From positions 143,087-207,086 of the forward strand of contig NZ_SMKV01000007.1 of the NCBI RefSeq assembly GCF_004348445.1: a stretch of DNA of 64,000 nt, written 5' to 3'. This stretch comes from Saccharopolyspora aridisoli. GTDB taxonomy: Bacteria > Actinomycetota > Actinomycetes > Mycobacteriales > Pseudonocardiaceae. Numbering within the stretch: the stretch's first letter is position 1; every line of letters begins with the position of its first letter. Shown here piece by piece: positions 36,883-44,998 of the stretch. The notes below the pieces were generated by a model. The model was given only the letters and a program-made list of their open reading frames with translations. It was not told the DNA's origin and made no database searches. Position numbers and translations under genes: made by a program.

Positions 36883-37615
36883 GGTTGAACCCCTTCGCGG
36901 TACGCGTGCATTCGTAACGCATCGTAGCGATCACGTCACTCTCACTTGCGGCGGTAGTCTGCCACCGAACGGGTGTCCGGTCATGCACCCATCCGGTTAG
37001 ACACGTTCCGGTTAGCAGAGCGCGCGCGGGCTGACGCCCGGGACGGACGTCCACAATCCTCCGGCGGTCCGGCGGGGTTGCTCGTCGGGCGCGAATGAAC
37101 CGCGGATTCGAATCGCTCGTTCCCGGACCGGGAGTTCTCGCTTCGAAATCGCATTCGTACCAGGTCGATCGATTCTGAACGCGACATCCTGCGGTGCGAT
37201 CGCGAACGATGTTCGATGCCCGATCGGCGGTTCCGGCGCACTGCCACCCGGACGAAGATCAAAGCTGGCGGGTGCGAGAATCTTGGTGTGGTCGGCGGTG
37301 TTCCAGCGTGGCGGCACCCCGATCCGCCAGCATCGCCGGTCCGCACGCCGTGGGCCGCCGGCCGGGTAACGATCCAGGGTCGAAGTGCGCGATGTAGTCC
37401 TGATTCGGCTCGCGGCCGACGGTTCTGGTGCGGATGATTCGTGCCAAGCCCTCGCGGCGCGCGGAGCCGCAGGGGCCGACCGCGTTGACGATTCGATCGA
37501 TTTCTTGACCGAGATGATTTCGTGATGCGATTCGGCGCAACGGTTTTCCGCTCGCGCTTCGTCCCTCGGGTGCAGGTGGTCGTCCGAGGGAACTGACAAG
37601 GGACGGGGGAGTCAG
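36883..37615. other. 733-bp region without a convincing gene
   Basis: The left end is the promoter of the methyltransferase gene; it has related half-sites GCTACGATGC and GTTACGAATGC on the minus strand. The middle has open frames on the minus strand but they are Arg/Pro/Ser-rich with no family match or ribosome binding site. Near the right end, GTCCCTCGG (37561) and TCCGAGGGA (37583-37591) form a hairpin-like pair upstream of the next gene. Confidence 0.4.
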
Positions 37616-37822
37616 ATGTCCGCACCAGGGATCGGCAAGGAACCGCACTTCACGCTGCCCGATCTGGATTCGGTGAGCAAGCTGCCGAAGCCGATCAGGG
37701 CGGTCGTGTACTTGATCATCATGTCCGTGCTGACGGTGGCCGCGCTCGGGGCGTTGATGGCCACCACCGCGATCATCGGTCAACTTTCCGGAGCGTTCGA
37801 CATCTTCCGCTTGCTCGGCTGA
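37616..37822 (+). CDS. Small membrane protein
   Basis: A 68-residue protein: a polar first 30 residues, then a single membrane helix, AVVYLIIMSVLTVAALGALM and onward, and a short external tail. GGGGGAG lies about 6 bases before the ATG. The Leu-Pro-Asp-Leu start and KLPKPIRAV before the helix suggest a cytoplasmic N-terminus. I do not recognise the family. A hairpin terminator follows. Confidence 0.7.
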   Translation: MSAPGIGKEPHFTLPDLDSVSKLPKPIRAVVYLIIMSVLTVAALGALMATTAIIGQLSGAFDIFRLLG

Positions 37823-37840
37823 AGAGACCCGCGCTTCCTC

Positions 37841-37877
37841 CGAAGGCCCGTCGCACCCCACAGGCGCCGGGCCTTCG
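37841..37877 (+). terminator. Hairpin after the small membrane protein
   Basis: CGAAGGCCCG pairs with CGGGCCTTCG across a 17-base loop. It begins 18 bases after the stop codon; the tail is TCATG rather than a T-run. Confidence 0.65.
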
Positions 37878-37966
37878 TCATGCCCGGCTGATCACTGCGG
37901 TCGCGGACTGCCGCAGCTGCCCTGATGCTCGTGCGTTACCGGTGCGTCCGAGGCGGAGGAGCGGTG

Positions 37967-38146
37967 ATGAGCAGGCCGATCGCGACCACAGCTCTCGCGG
38001 TGGCGCTGCTCGCCTGCGAGGGCGCCCCGACCGGAATGACCCCACCGCTTCCGCCGACCGAGTCGCGCGTGGAGCGAGGGACCGCCGGCGAAGGATTCGG
38101 GCAATTCCAGCAAGATTCCGGATACCGACTCCTTCGAGGAACATGA
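37967..38146 (+). CDS. Possible small lipoprotein
   Basis: A 59-residue frame starting at ATG 37967, with GGAGGAG 6 bases upstream. The N-terminus MSRPIATTALAVALLAC has a short hydrophobic core and an LLAC lipobox, and the mature part is a Pro/Thr/Gly-rich tail. Its 3' end has more A/T than neighbouring genes and stops close to the tRNA, so the gene could be truncated. No homologue is known to me. Confidence 0.4.
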   Translation: MSRPIATTALAVALLACEGAPTGMTPPLPPTESRVERGTAGEGFGQFQQDSGYRLLRGT

Positions 38147-38423
38147 CGAGCTGCCGGATTTCCGGCTTTGCGGCACGACCTGCGGCCAAGAACCGAGCAG
38201 CGGCGAACAACAACGTGCTCACTCGTCCGAACGCGGTTCGAACGATCCTTCGGAGTGCTGATTCCGACTCCGCTCGCGAAGATCGGTAGACCAACCGACG
38301 CAACTCCGATGCACCGCCTTCTCCGCCGATCCGCCCATTATCACGATGGGCCGTCCGGTCGGAACACCCGGCGACCTCGCTCAGTGACGCCCTCGATACG
38401 ATCGCCGATACCGAGCACCCCCC

Positions 38424-38498
38424 GGGGCAGTAGCTCAGCTGGTCAGAGCAGCGGACTCATAATCCGTCAGGTCGTGGGTTCAAGTCCCACCTGCCCCA
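38424..38498 (+). tRNA. tRNA with anticodon CAT (elongator Met, possibly Ile2)
   Basis: A 75-nt cloverleaf. The acceptor GGGGCAG pairs with CTGCCCC, the discriminator is A, the anticodon loop is CTCATAA and the T-arm GTGGGTTCAAGTCCCAC. CCA is not encoded. CAT tRNAs read Met, or Ile if the C is modified; elongator Met is favoured from general resemblance but not proven. Its 3' half is repeated 2.4 kb downstream, so it has served as an integration site. Confidence 0.9.
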
Positions 38499-38510
38499 CG
38501 TATTCCCTGG
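38462..38510 (+). repeat. Left attachment-site repeat (tRNA 3' half)
   Basis: The stretch begins ATCCGTCAGGTCGTGGG and runs through the T-arm and acceptor to GTATTC. It recurs at 40862-40908 in the same orientation with a few substitutions and a 2-base gap. A direct repeat of a tRNA 3' end is the usual footprint of site-specific integration. Confidence 0.85.
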
Positions 38511-39004
38511 TCAGAATGCTGTGCTGCAATCTTTCCACGGGGCAGCGTTGCACCTAAATGCACGAAACGTCGGATCACCCTGATCTGTAGGCGGGAATCG
38601 AGGGCGGCCCCTGCGGGGCCGCCTGCCTGCTGTTTCCCTGGCCGGGGCAGTGGTACCCCGGGCACGCGGCCTGGCGGCCGGTCCCGGGCGCCCGCGCCCC
38701 GACCACACGGGAAGGCAGGCGGACCCGCACCGCCAGAACGGCTTCACGCTCAGGCGCAAAGTGATGTCCTCGCCGCACGGGCATGCCAACAGGGTGAGGG
38801 GACTGGCACATCGGGTGCGGTTCGGTCGTGGCTGCTCTGTCCTCACCCCATCGACCTCCACAACGGCTATCAGCCCGCGTCGAGGGGGCAAGCTCGAGTG
38901 CCGGCATCTCCCGCTGACATCGCCGGTCGCCCCCTTGGCACGGCCTGTTGAGGGCTACGCCAGGTCGACGGGGTGAGGACTGGGCCTCCCTTTACAGGAA
39001 TAGG
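38499..39004. other. Left part of the island remnant, no gene recognised
   Basis: No frame here has both a ribosome binding site and recognisable protein features. The strongest structure is GGCGGCCCC-TGC-GGGGCCGCC at 38603-38623, a 9-bp perfect hairpin. The frames on the minus strand are long but Arg/Pro-rich, as expected by chance at this GC. An integrase or excisionase is not evident. Confidence 0.4.
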
Positions 39005-39679
39005 CTACCGAAAAATAGGAACCACCCCCTCTTTTTGGCAATCTTCCCCGAACATCTCCACGAGCCCACGGTGCGGAGTATTAGTTCCATGCGGGGTGCC
39101 GTCCCAAAGGTGGAGGACCCCCTTCTCGTTGCGAACCCACCTTCTATTCTTCGCATCTGTGAAGTTGATTTGGTAACCTTCACTCCTGACTATCATAGAC
39201 GCGATTGCTCCGATGTGATATTTGCGCCTCAATCGCGGTGTTAGCAAGCTCTCGAAGTGGTCCATGTGCGACACAAGAAGCCGGGAAAGTTCTTCGATTT
39301 CGACATCTTGGATGTCGCCCGTAGGTTCAGCAATATCCAGGCTGAACACTAGATTCGGCATGATGCCCGCGATTAATTGGACGTCATGCACCGGGATGTC
39401 GCTTGAATTGACGAATCGCAGATTGACTTTCAGCTCGGTCTTGTCGTCGTTGCTCAGATCGACACTTAGCCAGGCGGCGAACTTGGAAGCCTGGTCCATT
39501 TCGTGCTGCTCGTCGCTATGTTGCTGTTGCGCCGAGGCGTATTTTGCCTGTCGCCAAGCTGCTGCGGCCGCAATGGAGGCGATAACGAAGGCTGCTATGG
39601 AACCGAGAGCAGATATCCAAGAAGGGACATTTCCCCAGTCAACCCCCAGTCGCAAGTAGCATTGATTGCACGCGATCAT
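39005..39679 (-). CDS. Hypothetical protein with N-terminal membrane anchor (island cargo)
   Basis: A 224-residue protein. After a short Cys-containing lead it has VPSWISALGSIAAFVIASIA, one membrane helix, then a coiled Gln/Ala-rich stretch (WRQAKYASAQQQHSDEQHE) and a beta-rich cytoplasmic domain with KVNLRFVNSSDIPVHDV. Actinomycete proteins of this layout are scattered in mobile regions; function is unknown. Base composition is clearly lower in GC than its neighbours, with A/T at many third positions, indicating transfer. GAGGGC lies upstream of ATG 39679. Confidence 0.75.
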   Translation of the reverse strand: MIACNQCYLRLGVDWGNVPSWISALGSIAAFVIASIAAAAAWRQAKYASAQQQHSDEQHEMDQASKFAAWLSVDLSNDDKTELKVNLRFVNSSDIPVHDVQLIAGIMPNLVFSLDIAEPTGDIQDVEIEELSRLLVSHMDHFESLLTPRLRRKYHIGAIASMIVRSEGYQINFTDAKNRRWVRNEKGVLHLWDGTPHGTNTPHRGLVEMFGEDCQKEGVVPIFR

Positions 39680-40292
39680 CGTAGGCTGCCCTCAGTTTTG
39701 ATCAGGAAGAGTTCTTTCGGGTGTATCAGGATGAGCCTTCGCGTCGGCAGGAACCAAGCGACGGAAGTGTGTGACTGGCAGGTCGGCAACGGGGCGGCTT
39801 GGCAACCGGCAATCCATTCAGCTGTTTCTGAGGCAGGCAACGATGCCTCAGCGTGCACTCCGCCGTCCGTGGGCAGAGGAGCAAAAGGAAGCGGTACGGT
39901 CGTCCCGGCCCTCTTTCGGCACAGAACAGACGTTCGGTTCGGCCGCATCAGTAGGCAGTCAACCGTGAGCGATTTTCGGGTGGTTCAGTGTTGGGCGTGG
40001 CAACACTGCAGCCCAATCCTTAAGGGTGGCTGCGCGATGCGCATGGTTCTGCAGGTGCGAAACTGGCGCAGCTCCACTGCTCCTACCACACTCAATACGG
40101 AACAGGGGGTCAGTGGAGCTCTGCGTGAACGGCTCTACCATCGATTCCTCGATGGCGAGATAACTGTTACCCGTAACGCAGAAGCAAACAAACTGCCGTG
40201 GAGAGTGTACAGGCGCGATCTTTGAGTCGACTCGAAAAATTGTCCGCGAGTCCCCGGAGCGCCTCGGCAGCGTCAAACGACGGAGTCATCGG
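39680..40292. other. Centre of the island remnant, no gene recognised
   Basis: 613 bp of lower-GC sequence. Frames on both strands reach about 100 codons but lack plausible starts and domain features. It probably holds decayed gene fragments. Confidence 0.4.
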
Positions 40293-40472
40293 TCATCGCC
40301 GAGTAGGAGGTCGATGCCGCAAATCGCCCCCCAGACCGACCGCTCGTCTGAACGAAGAGCGTATGACTCCGCCCGTTTCCGCAGGTTCGGTGTAGTCCAT
40401 GCCAGCTTCCTGAAGCAGTTTCGCGCGCTGGGCCTGTAGCTCTTCGGTCGATAGAGCCAATGCGGAACTCAT
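40293..40472 (-). pseudogene. Truncated small helical protein (island cargo)
   Basis: A 59-residue frame from ATG 40470-40472 with AAGGGGG 7 bases upstream. The start MSSALALSTEELQAQRAKLL plus QEAGMDY matches small actinomycete proteins that usually continue for another 30 residues with a Leu-rich helix. Here the sequence diverges after MDYT into an Arg/Gly-rich tail, so the gene looks frameshifted or cut. Two 20-bp direct repeats lie just upstream. Confidence 0.5.
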
Positions 40473-40488
40473 TGGTACCCCCTTACGT

Positions 40489-40530
40489 GCCCCACACTCG
40501 GTTGATGGAAGCCCCACACTCGGTTGATGG
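40489..40530. repeat. Two 20-bp direct repeats upstream of the truncated gene
   Basis: GCCCCACACTCGGTTGATGG occurs at 40489-40508 and 40511-40530, separated by AA, a 22-bp period. On the minus strand they lie 17-58 bases upstream of the start of the truncated gene, where an operator or iteron would be expected. Confidence 0.9.
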
Positions 40531-41159
40531 TCGGTAGTCACGAGCCCGTGACAGCCCCATCGGAACACACTGCTACGACGTTTCCCGCCAAGACCATGGT
40601 TGCCTAGCACCTGACGAGGCACAAGCCCTCAATCAGGCGTCGTCGCCGGGCACGTAGCCTCCTGACGTTGCCGTCGCGCGAGGGCTGATCACGCCGTTTC
40701 CTCGCGGTGCCTGAGTGCCTCACATGCTGTGCACCGCATCTTTACGAAACGACGAAAAACATCCGCAGATGACCCACCTCGAGGGGCATTTGCGACGCAA
40801 TCCATGCTGATCACGAGCCATGTTGGCAACCGATGTCAGACAAGGACAGAACAGGACCTGCATCCGTCAGGTCGTGGGGTCAAGTCCCATCGGCCCCGTA
40901 TTCACAGGTGGAAGCATGTGGCGGGGAAAGGGGGGGAAGATCATCTGTACACCTTCCCCGCACTTCAATTCCGAACCGGATGACCTCTGATGCGGCGGCC
41001 CGTGTGGACGTCCTGCGTCGTCGGACAACCGCGCGCCGAGCTGATCTGTGATGGGACGATCGGAAGCTTGCCCGGGATCGGCACGGTCGGCTTCCTGAGA
41101 GGTCCTGGAGGTCTTCCGCGGAATGGACTCCGCCGGGGGATTTCCGAAAGTGGGATGAG
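40531..41159. other. Right end of island and flank, no intact gene
   Basis: Contains the second tRNA-end repeat (40862-40908) and decayed sequence. I see no gene with start and ribosome binding site. The right part merges into the transporter pseudogene. Confidence 0.4.
40862..40908 (+). repeat. Right attachment-site repeat (partial tRNA copy)
   Basis: Begins ATCCGTCAGGTCGTGGG and continues through a mutated T-arm and acceptor to GTATTC. Against the tRNA copy it has T to G, C to T and T to G changes and lacks two bases, so it could not form a working tRNA end. The changes suggest an old integration. Confidence 0.85.
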
Positions 41160-41596
41160 ATCCAGAGTGGACCGCCGGAGAGGAGCCGGTCGCTCCGGTT
41201 TCGAAGACGCCGCCGGTCCGCAGCGTGCACGTCACCGGCCGGATCAACAGGAACCGGCGGCTGAGCGTCTCGCGGTCGAGGACCACCGCCAGCAGGGGCA
41301 CCATCACGACCGGCGTGTTGACCAGCACGGCGGACAGCCCCACGCCGACCTCGTAGATCGCCTGCGTTCACAGCAGGGCATCCGCCGCGAAACAACGCTC
41401 CGGCCGTGGCCGCCCATACTGCCTGACCAGGCGAGATGCGTCCGCCGGTGGCGCGCTCGGCAAGCGCGAGCGGTGCCAGCAACGGGAGAGCGAGGACGCA
41501 GCGGAAAAACGACGCCGTAACCGGGGGAGTGGCGGACGGCGCCACGAACAGTCCCGAGGTGGCCATGCCGAAAGCCTCGAACGCCGTCGCAAGCAC
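41160..41596 (-). pseudogene. EamA/DMT-family transporter pseudogene
   Basis: The minus strand reads like a drug/metabolite transporter broken into frames. From about 41596: MATSGLFVAPSATPPVTASF, then RCVLALPLLAPLALAER. A frame change follows near 41400, after which FAADALL and TQAIYEVGVGLSAVLVNTPV read on, then LLAVVLDRETLSRRFLL and an early break near FETGATGS at about 41165. At least one frameshift, one in-frame stop and loss of the second half make a product unlikely. It sits next to the island remnant. Confidence 0.75.
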
Positions 41597-41714
41597 GGGC
41601 CGAGGTGGGAAACCCGCGACGAGCCCTCCACCTCGGACGGTCAGGACCACACCGCCAAATGCTACGGGCGCAGTCAGCACCGGCGCACCGCAATAAAGAT
41701 CGTCGCCTTCGAGG

Positions 41715-43349
41715 TTAGCTCCGGTTGAGCACGCGCCCGGCACCCGCGACGACGGTCGTGGCGAGAACCCACCCGCTGATGATCAGCGCGAGCGCGACCG
41801 CCTTGCTCCACCCCGTCGGATCCCACGCCTTGTCGTGGCCGAGGTCGACCAGGGGGATGAGCAGGTCGAGGCTGTAGAGGAACGGATCCCAGGTCGGGCT
41901 TTCGCCTTTCTTCACCGCGGTCACCGGCCCGGCGACCGAGAAATAGGTGGTTCCCGACGCGAGGAGACCGGTGAGCCAGGCCAGCGCGAGAGCGGGGCGG
42001 TGCCCGAACCCGACAGTGATGTCCTGCAGCGCTCCCCAACACGCGCCGAGCGGGCCCATCGCCCGGTGGCGGCGGCGTTCTTTGAACCGCTGCACCCGCC
42101 GCGCGTCCTGGTCGAAGCCGTCGCGCTGCAGAGCTGCGGCGAGCTGCGCGTACGGCGCGGGGGAGAACGTCGCAGGGGCTGCGGGGTCCGTCACCGCCGA
42201 CGGCGTGGTGATGGAGTGCTGGTGCATCCACTTCAAGCGGGTGCCGATGGGGCACGGCTCGACGTCGGTGTTGCGCTGGGTGACTCTTTGGTAGTGCGTG
42301 CCGGTCAGTTCGATCGTGCACTTTTCGGGCCAGTGCGGCGGATCGTCGGTCAGCCTGCCGAAGCGGCCGTCCCGTAGGCTGATCGCGCCCTCCGACTCCG
42401 GTGCCAAGCGCAGCGTGAGCAGGAGCGCGTCTGTCTCGATGAGCAGCAGGGCCCAGCCGTGAGGTTGACGAACCGTCGTGTTCACGAAGGCCAGCGCGCC
42501 GCCGATCTGAGCCCCGATGAGGTTGACCGCGCCGTTGGCGACGAGACCGGAGCACATCAGGCTGCGATCGACGGTGAGGCTGTCCGCGGACAGGGCGAGA
42601 GCGTTCGGGGTGTTCAGCCGTGCACGGGGCATTCCCAGGTCTCCGCTGATTCGCGAGCCGACAAGGTGGACCTCTCCGTCGGCGACGAGGTCTCTCATCG
42701 AGAACTGGGAATCGATCGTGCTGTACTCGGTGTTCAGCGCGCGTCGGCCCGGATTGCGCAGGCGAGACTCGTCTAGCACCACCGGGCCGGAGATCCGCGC
42801 GTGGGACAGGCGCATCTCTCCGTCGACTGTGGTCTCGCGACCGAAGACCCCTTGCTCGATCAGCGTTCGCTCCGCATCGATGCCCGGGTGGTCGGCGTCG
42901 CCGGTCAGGTGGGCGGAGTCGAGGGACAGGTGTCCGTCGATCCGAGCGCCGGCCAAGTCGACCCGAGCGGTGAAGCCCTCGTTCAGCTCGACGGCGCCGC
43001 TCGTGCGCAACTGCCTGGCGTAGTCGAGGTGGGGAAGTCGGCAGCCGGGGAGTCGCAGCGAGCCGAGTTGGGCCTCCGCGAGTCGGACGGGCTCGTCGAA
43101 GTGGCACTCGCGCAGTTCGACGGGGAAGTCGAGGCGGGAGCCGGTGAGGTCGACGGGACCGGTGATGGTCGCGCCGGTCAGGCGAAGTGCGTGGTTCCCG
43201 CGTCGCCTGGTGAGCAGGTCCGCGAGCACGTGCGCGCGGATCGGCCGATCCCGTTGGTCGAGGACGATGTCGATCGGTTCTCCGGAGCGGGCGGTTCGGA
43301 GCACCGCGCGCTCGGCTCGGTTCACTCGCCCCAGGCTGCCGTTGATCAC
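41715..43349 (-). CDS. Large membrane-anchored protein with beta-solenoid-like repeats
   Basis: A 544-residue protein. Residues 1-330 have loose repeats of the form G-A-x-I-x-G-x-L/V-x-L (LTGATITGPVDLTGSRLDF, LAGARIDGHLSLDSAHL, LVGSRISGDLGMPRARL), like pentapeptide/bactofilin-type solenoids. Two C-terminal membrane helices follow, with a linker containing FSPAPYAQLAAALQRDG. Streptomyces has similar proteins annotated as membrane-associated oxidoreductase, but no redox motif is seen. Function is unknown. ATG 43347-43349 is used. Confidence 0.8.
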   Translation of the reverse strand: MINGSLGRVNRAERAVLRTARSGEPIDIVLDQRDRPIRAHVLADLLTRRRGNHALRLTGATITGPVDLTGSRLDFPVELRECHFDEPVRLAEAQLGSLRLPGCRLPHLDYARQLRTSGAVELNEGFTARVDLAGARIDGHLSLDSAHLTGDADHPGIDAERTLIEQGVFGRETTVDGEMRLSHARISGPVVLDESRLRNPGRRALNTEYSTIDSQFSMRDLVADGEVHLVGSRISGDLGMPRARLNTPNALALSADSLTVDRSLMCSGLVANGAVNLIGAQIGGALAFVNTTVRQPHGWALLLIETDALLLTLRLAPESEGAISLRDGRFGRLTDDPPHWPEKCTIELTGTHYQRVTQRNTDVEPCPIGTRLKWMHQHSITTPSAVTDPAAPATFSPAPYAQLAAALQRDGFDQDARRVQRFKERRRHRAMGPLGACWGALQDITVGFGHRPALALAWLTGLLASGTTYFSVAGPVTAVKKGESPTWDPFLYSLDLLIPLVDLGHDKAWDPTGWSKAVALALIISGWVLATTVVAGAGRVLNRS

Positions 43350-43603
43350 GAGACCACGTCTACCAGCCGATCGAACACCTCGGGGGTGCTTCGTCGCGTT
43401 CTACGCGTTAAAAGGGCTGCGGAGGTCGAGCATTCCGGCTTCGCTGTGATCAGCGACCGGTTGGTGTTGTTCTGGTGCGGCGGCGGGTTCTGGCTCGACG
43501 AACTGGACCGGGGCGATCTCGTCCGGAGCGGCCTGCCTGGGTGCCGGTGTCCCGGAGGACACGGGTGTTGCGGTGGTTATGAGGAACCTTCCTGATAGCA
43601 GCG

Positions 43604-43637
43604 CGCCGGCTGCTCGCCCGAGGGCGAGCAGCCGGCG
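43604..43637 (-). terminator. Terminator of the cold-shock gene
   Basis: CGCCGGCTGCTCGCCC pairs perfectly with GGGCGAGCAGCCGGCG, a 16-bp stem with a minimal loop, 20 bases after the stop codon. No T-run follows on the minus strand. Confidence 0.85.
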
Positions 43638-43656
43638 GCGTTCATGCGTGCGAGGC

Positions 43657-43857
43657 TCAGACGCGAACCGAGCTGGCCTGCGGGCCCTTGGGGCCCTGGG
43701 TGACCTCGTAGGTGACCTGCTGGTCCTCTTCGAGGCTGCGGAACCCGCTGGCGTCGATGGCCGAGTAGTGGACGAAGACGTCCGGGCCACCGTCGTTGGG
43801 GGCGATGAAGCCGAAGCCCTTTTCAGCGTTGAACCACTTCACAGTTCCCTGTGCCAT
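43657..43857 (-). CDS. Cold-shock protein (CspA family)
   Basis: A 66-residue single cold-shock domain. [20 protein letters not shown] contains RNP1, VFVHYSAI is RNP2, and the C-terminal [14 protein letters not shown] is the usual end. It acts as an RNA chaperone. AGGAGGAGA lies about 7 bases before ATG 43855-43857. The upstream region on the minus strand may hold a long leader, common in csp genes. Confidence 0.95.
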   Translation of the reverse strand: MAQGTVKWFNAEKGFGFIAPNDGGPDVFVHYSAIDASGFRSLEEDQQVTYEVTQGPKGPQASSVRV

Positions 43858-44211
43858 GTCTGTCTCCTCCTGGGAGCTGGAGCGTTTGACGGGAGCCCAC
43901 ACTTCGTGGGAGCCCGGGCCGGGGATCTCGAACGGCGGCTATCCAGCTACAACCACGGACAAGCTGCTCGCTCGCATCAAATCCTGCGAGCGTGCGCAAA
44001 CACGAACCCAGAAAAACAACGACCAGCGCCAAGCTTACACACCACCCGCGGCGGTCTCATCGGACATCGGGCTGTCCACTCTTTTGGGGGAATCCGTGAG
44101 GCCGTGAGCAGGCTTTTCCGCTTCAGTGCAGACTGAAAGAACCGTGTCCCGCGCGCTGGGGCAGTGCGGGAGGTCGGCGTCGTGGAGGTCGGGTGGTCGT
44201 CGGTCACGGCG
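43858..44211. promoter_or_regulatory. Upstream region of the cold-shock gene
   Basis: 354 bp with more A/T than the surroundings (AAAAACAACGACC at about 44013-44025). A short hairpin GGGAGCCCAC / GTGGGAGCCC-type repeat lies at about 43890-43915. Likely a long 5' leader plus promoter on the minus strand. No further gene seen. Confidence 0.4.
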
Positions 44212-44955
44212 TCATCGCGGGAGCCACGGCGGTGGGGAACCGAGCCCCTGAACCGCACCCGAGTCCTCGCGCCAGGTGTAGGCGGCTGAGAACGGGTGGT
44301 TGCGGAAGCGCTCCCACTTGGGCTTGATCTTCAGCCAGGCGTCGTCGATGACGTTCTCGTGGAGTTCGGCCAGTCGCCAGCCCGCGCCGAGGCCTGCTGC
44401 GATGTGGTCGCTGATCAGGTGCACGTTGGTGGCGATCGCGACCGGTTCGCCTTCGGCGTTGGTGTAGTGGGTGGGCATGCCCGAGGTCATGATGAAGTGC
44501 GGGTGGAACGTGACCAGCACGAACGCCGCGCCGGGTGCGGCCAGCCGGTGCGCTTCCGAGTAGAGCGGCCGCAGGTCGTCCAGGTGCTCGTCGATCAGCG
44601 AGCAGATCACCAGGTCGTAGGCGCCGCCGGGCAGTCCGGTGGCCGTGGCGTCGGCCTCCTCCAGCCGCTCGTGCGCGCCGCGGCGGCGCGCCAGGTCCAG
44701 CATCTCCGGTGTGACGTCCACGCCGTCGATGTGCTCGACGCCGCGCTCGCGCAGCCACTGCCCGGTGCGGCCGGTGCCGCAGCCGAGGTCGGCGGCCCGG
44801 CTCACCGCCGACCACCTCGGCTCGACCAGGCGCTCGAGCAGCGCCAGGTCCATCATGTCCTCGACGGTGTTCTCGTAGTCGGCGACCCACTCGCCGTATC
44901 CGGTCCGGACATCGACCGTCCGGTATCCCCGCGCGTCGAACGCCTTGAAGTCCAC
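44212..44955 (-). CDS. Class I SAM-dependent methyltransferase
   Basis: A 247-residue methyltransferase. Motif I is AADLGCGTGRTGQWL, motif II IDGVDVTPEMLDLARRRG, and VICSLIDEHLDDL lies in the motif III region. The C-terminal half (FHPHFIMTSGMPTHYTNAEG) resembles small-molecule methyltransferases, but the substrate is not clear. It lies 43 bp downstream of pobA on the same strand and may share its transcript. Confidence 0.88.
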   Translation of the reverse strand: MDFKAFDARGYRTVDVRTGYGEWVADYENTVEDMMDLALLERLVEPRWSAVSRAADLGCGTGRTGQWLRERGVEHIDGVDVTPEMLDLARRRGAHERLEEADATATGLPGGAYDLVICSLIDEHLDDLRPLYSEAHRLAAPGAAFVLVTFHPHFIMTSGMPTHYTNAEGEPVAIATNVHLISDHIAAGLGAGWRLAELHENVIDDAWLKIKPKWERFRNHPFSAAYTWREDSGAVQGLGSPPPWLPR

Positions 44956-44998
44956 TCGCCGAATTGTTCCGCCCGGGCGACCGGTGCGAAACCGGTTT

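Noticed and set aside
37012..37599. 195-codon minus-strand frame
   Set aside because: Biased toward Arg, Ser and Pro, no ribosome binding site and no homologous pattern; probably chance.
38603..38623. Strong hairpin in the island as an origin or transfer site
   Set aside because: A single hairpin without replication or relaxase genes is not enough.
43401..43560. Minus-strand frame with PAPRQAAPDEIAPVQF-type sequence downstream of the cold-shock terminator
   Set aside because: No start with a ribosome binding site, and the codon bias is weak; it could be the end of a decayed gene.
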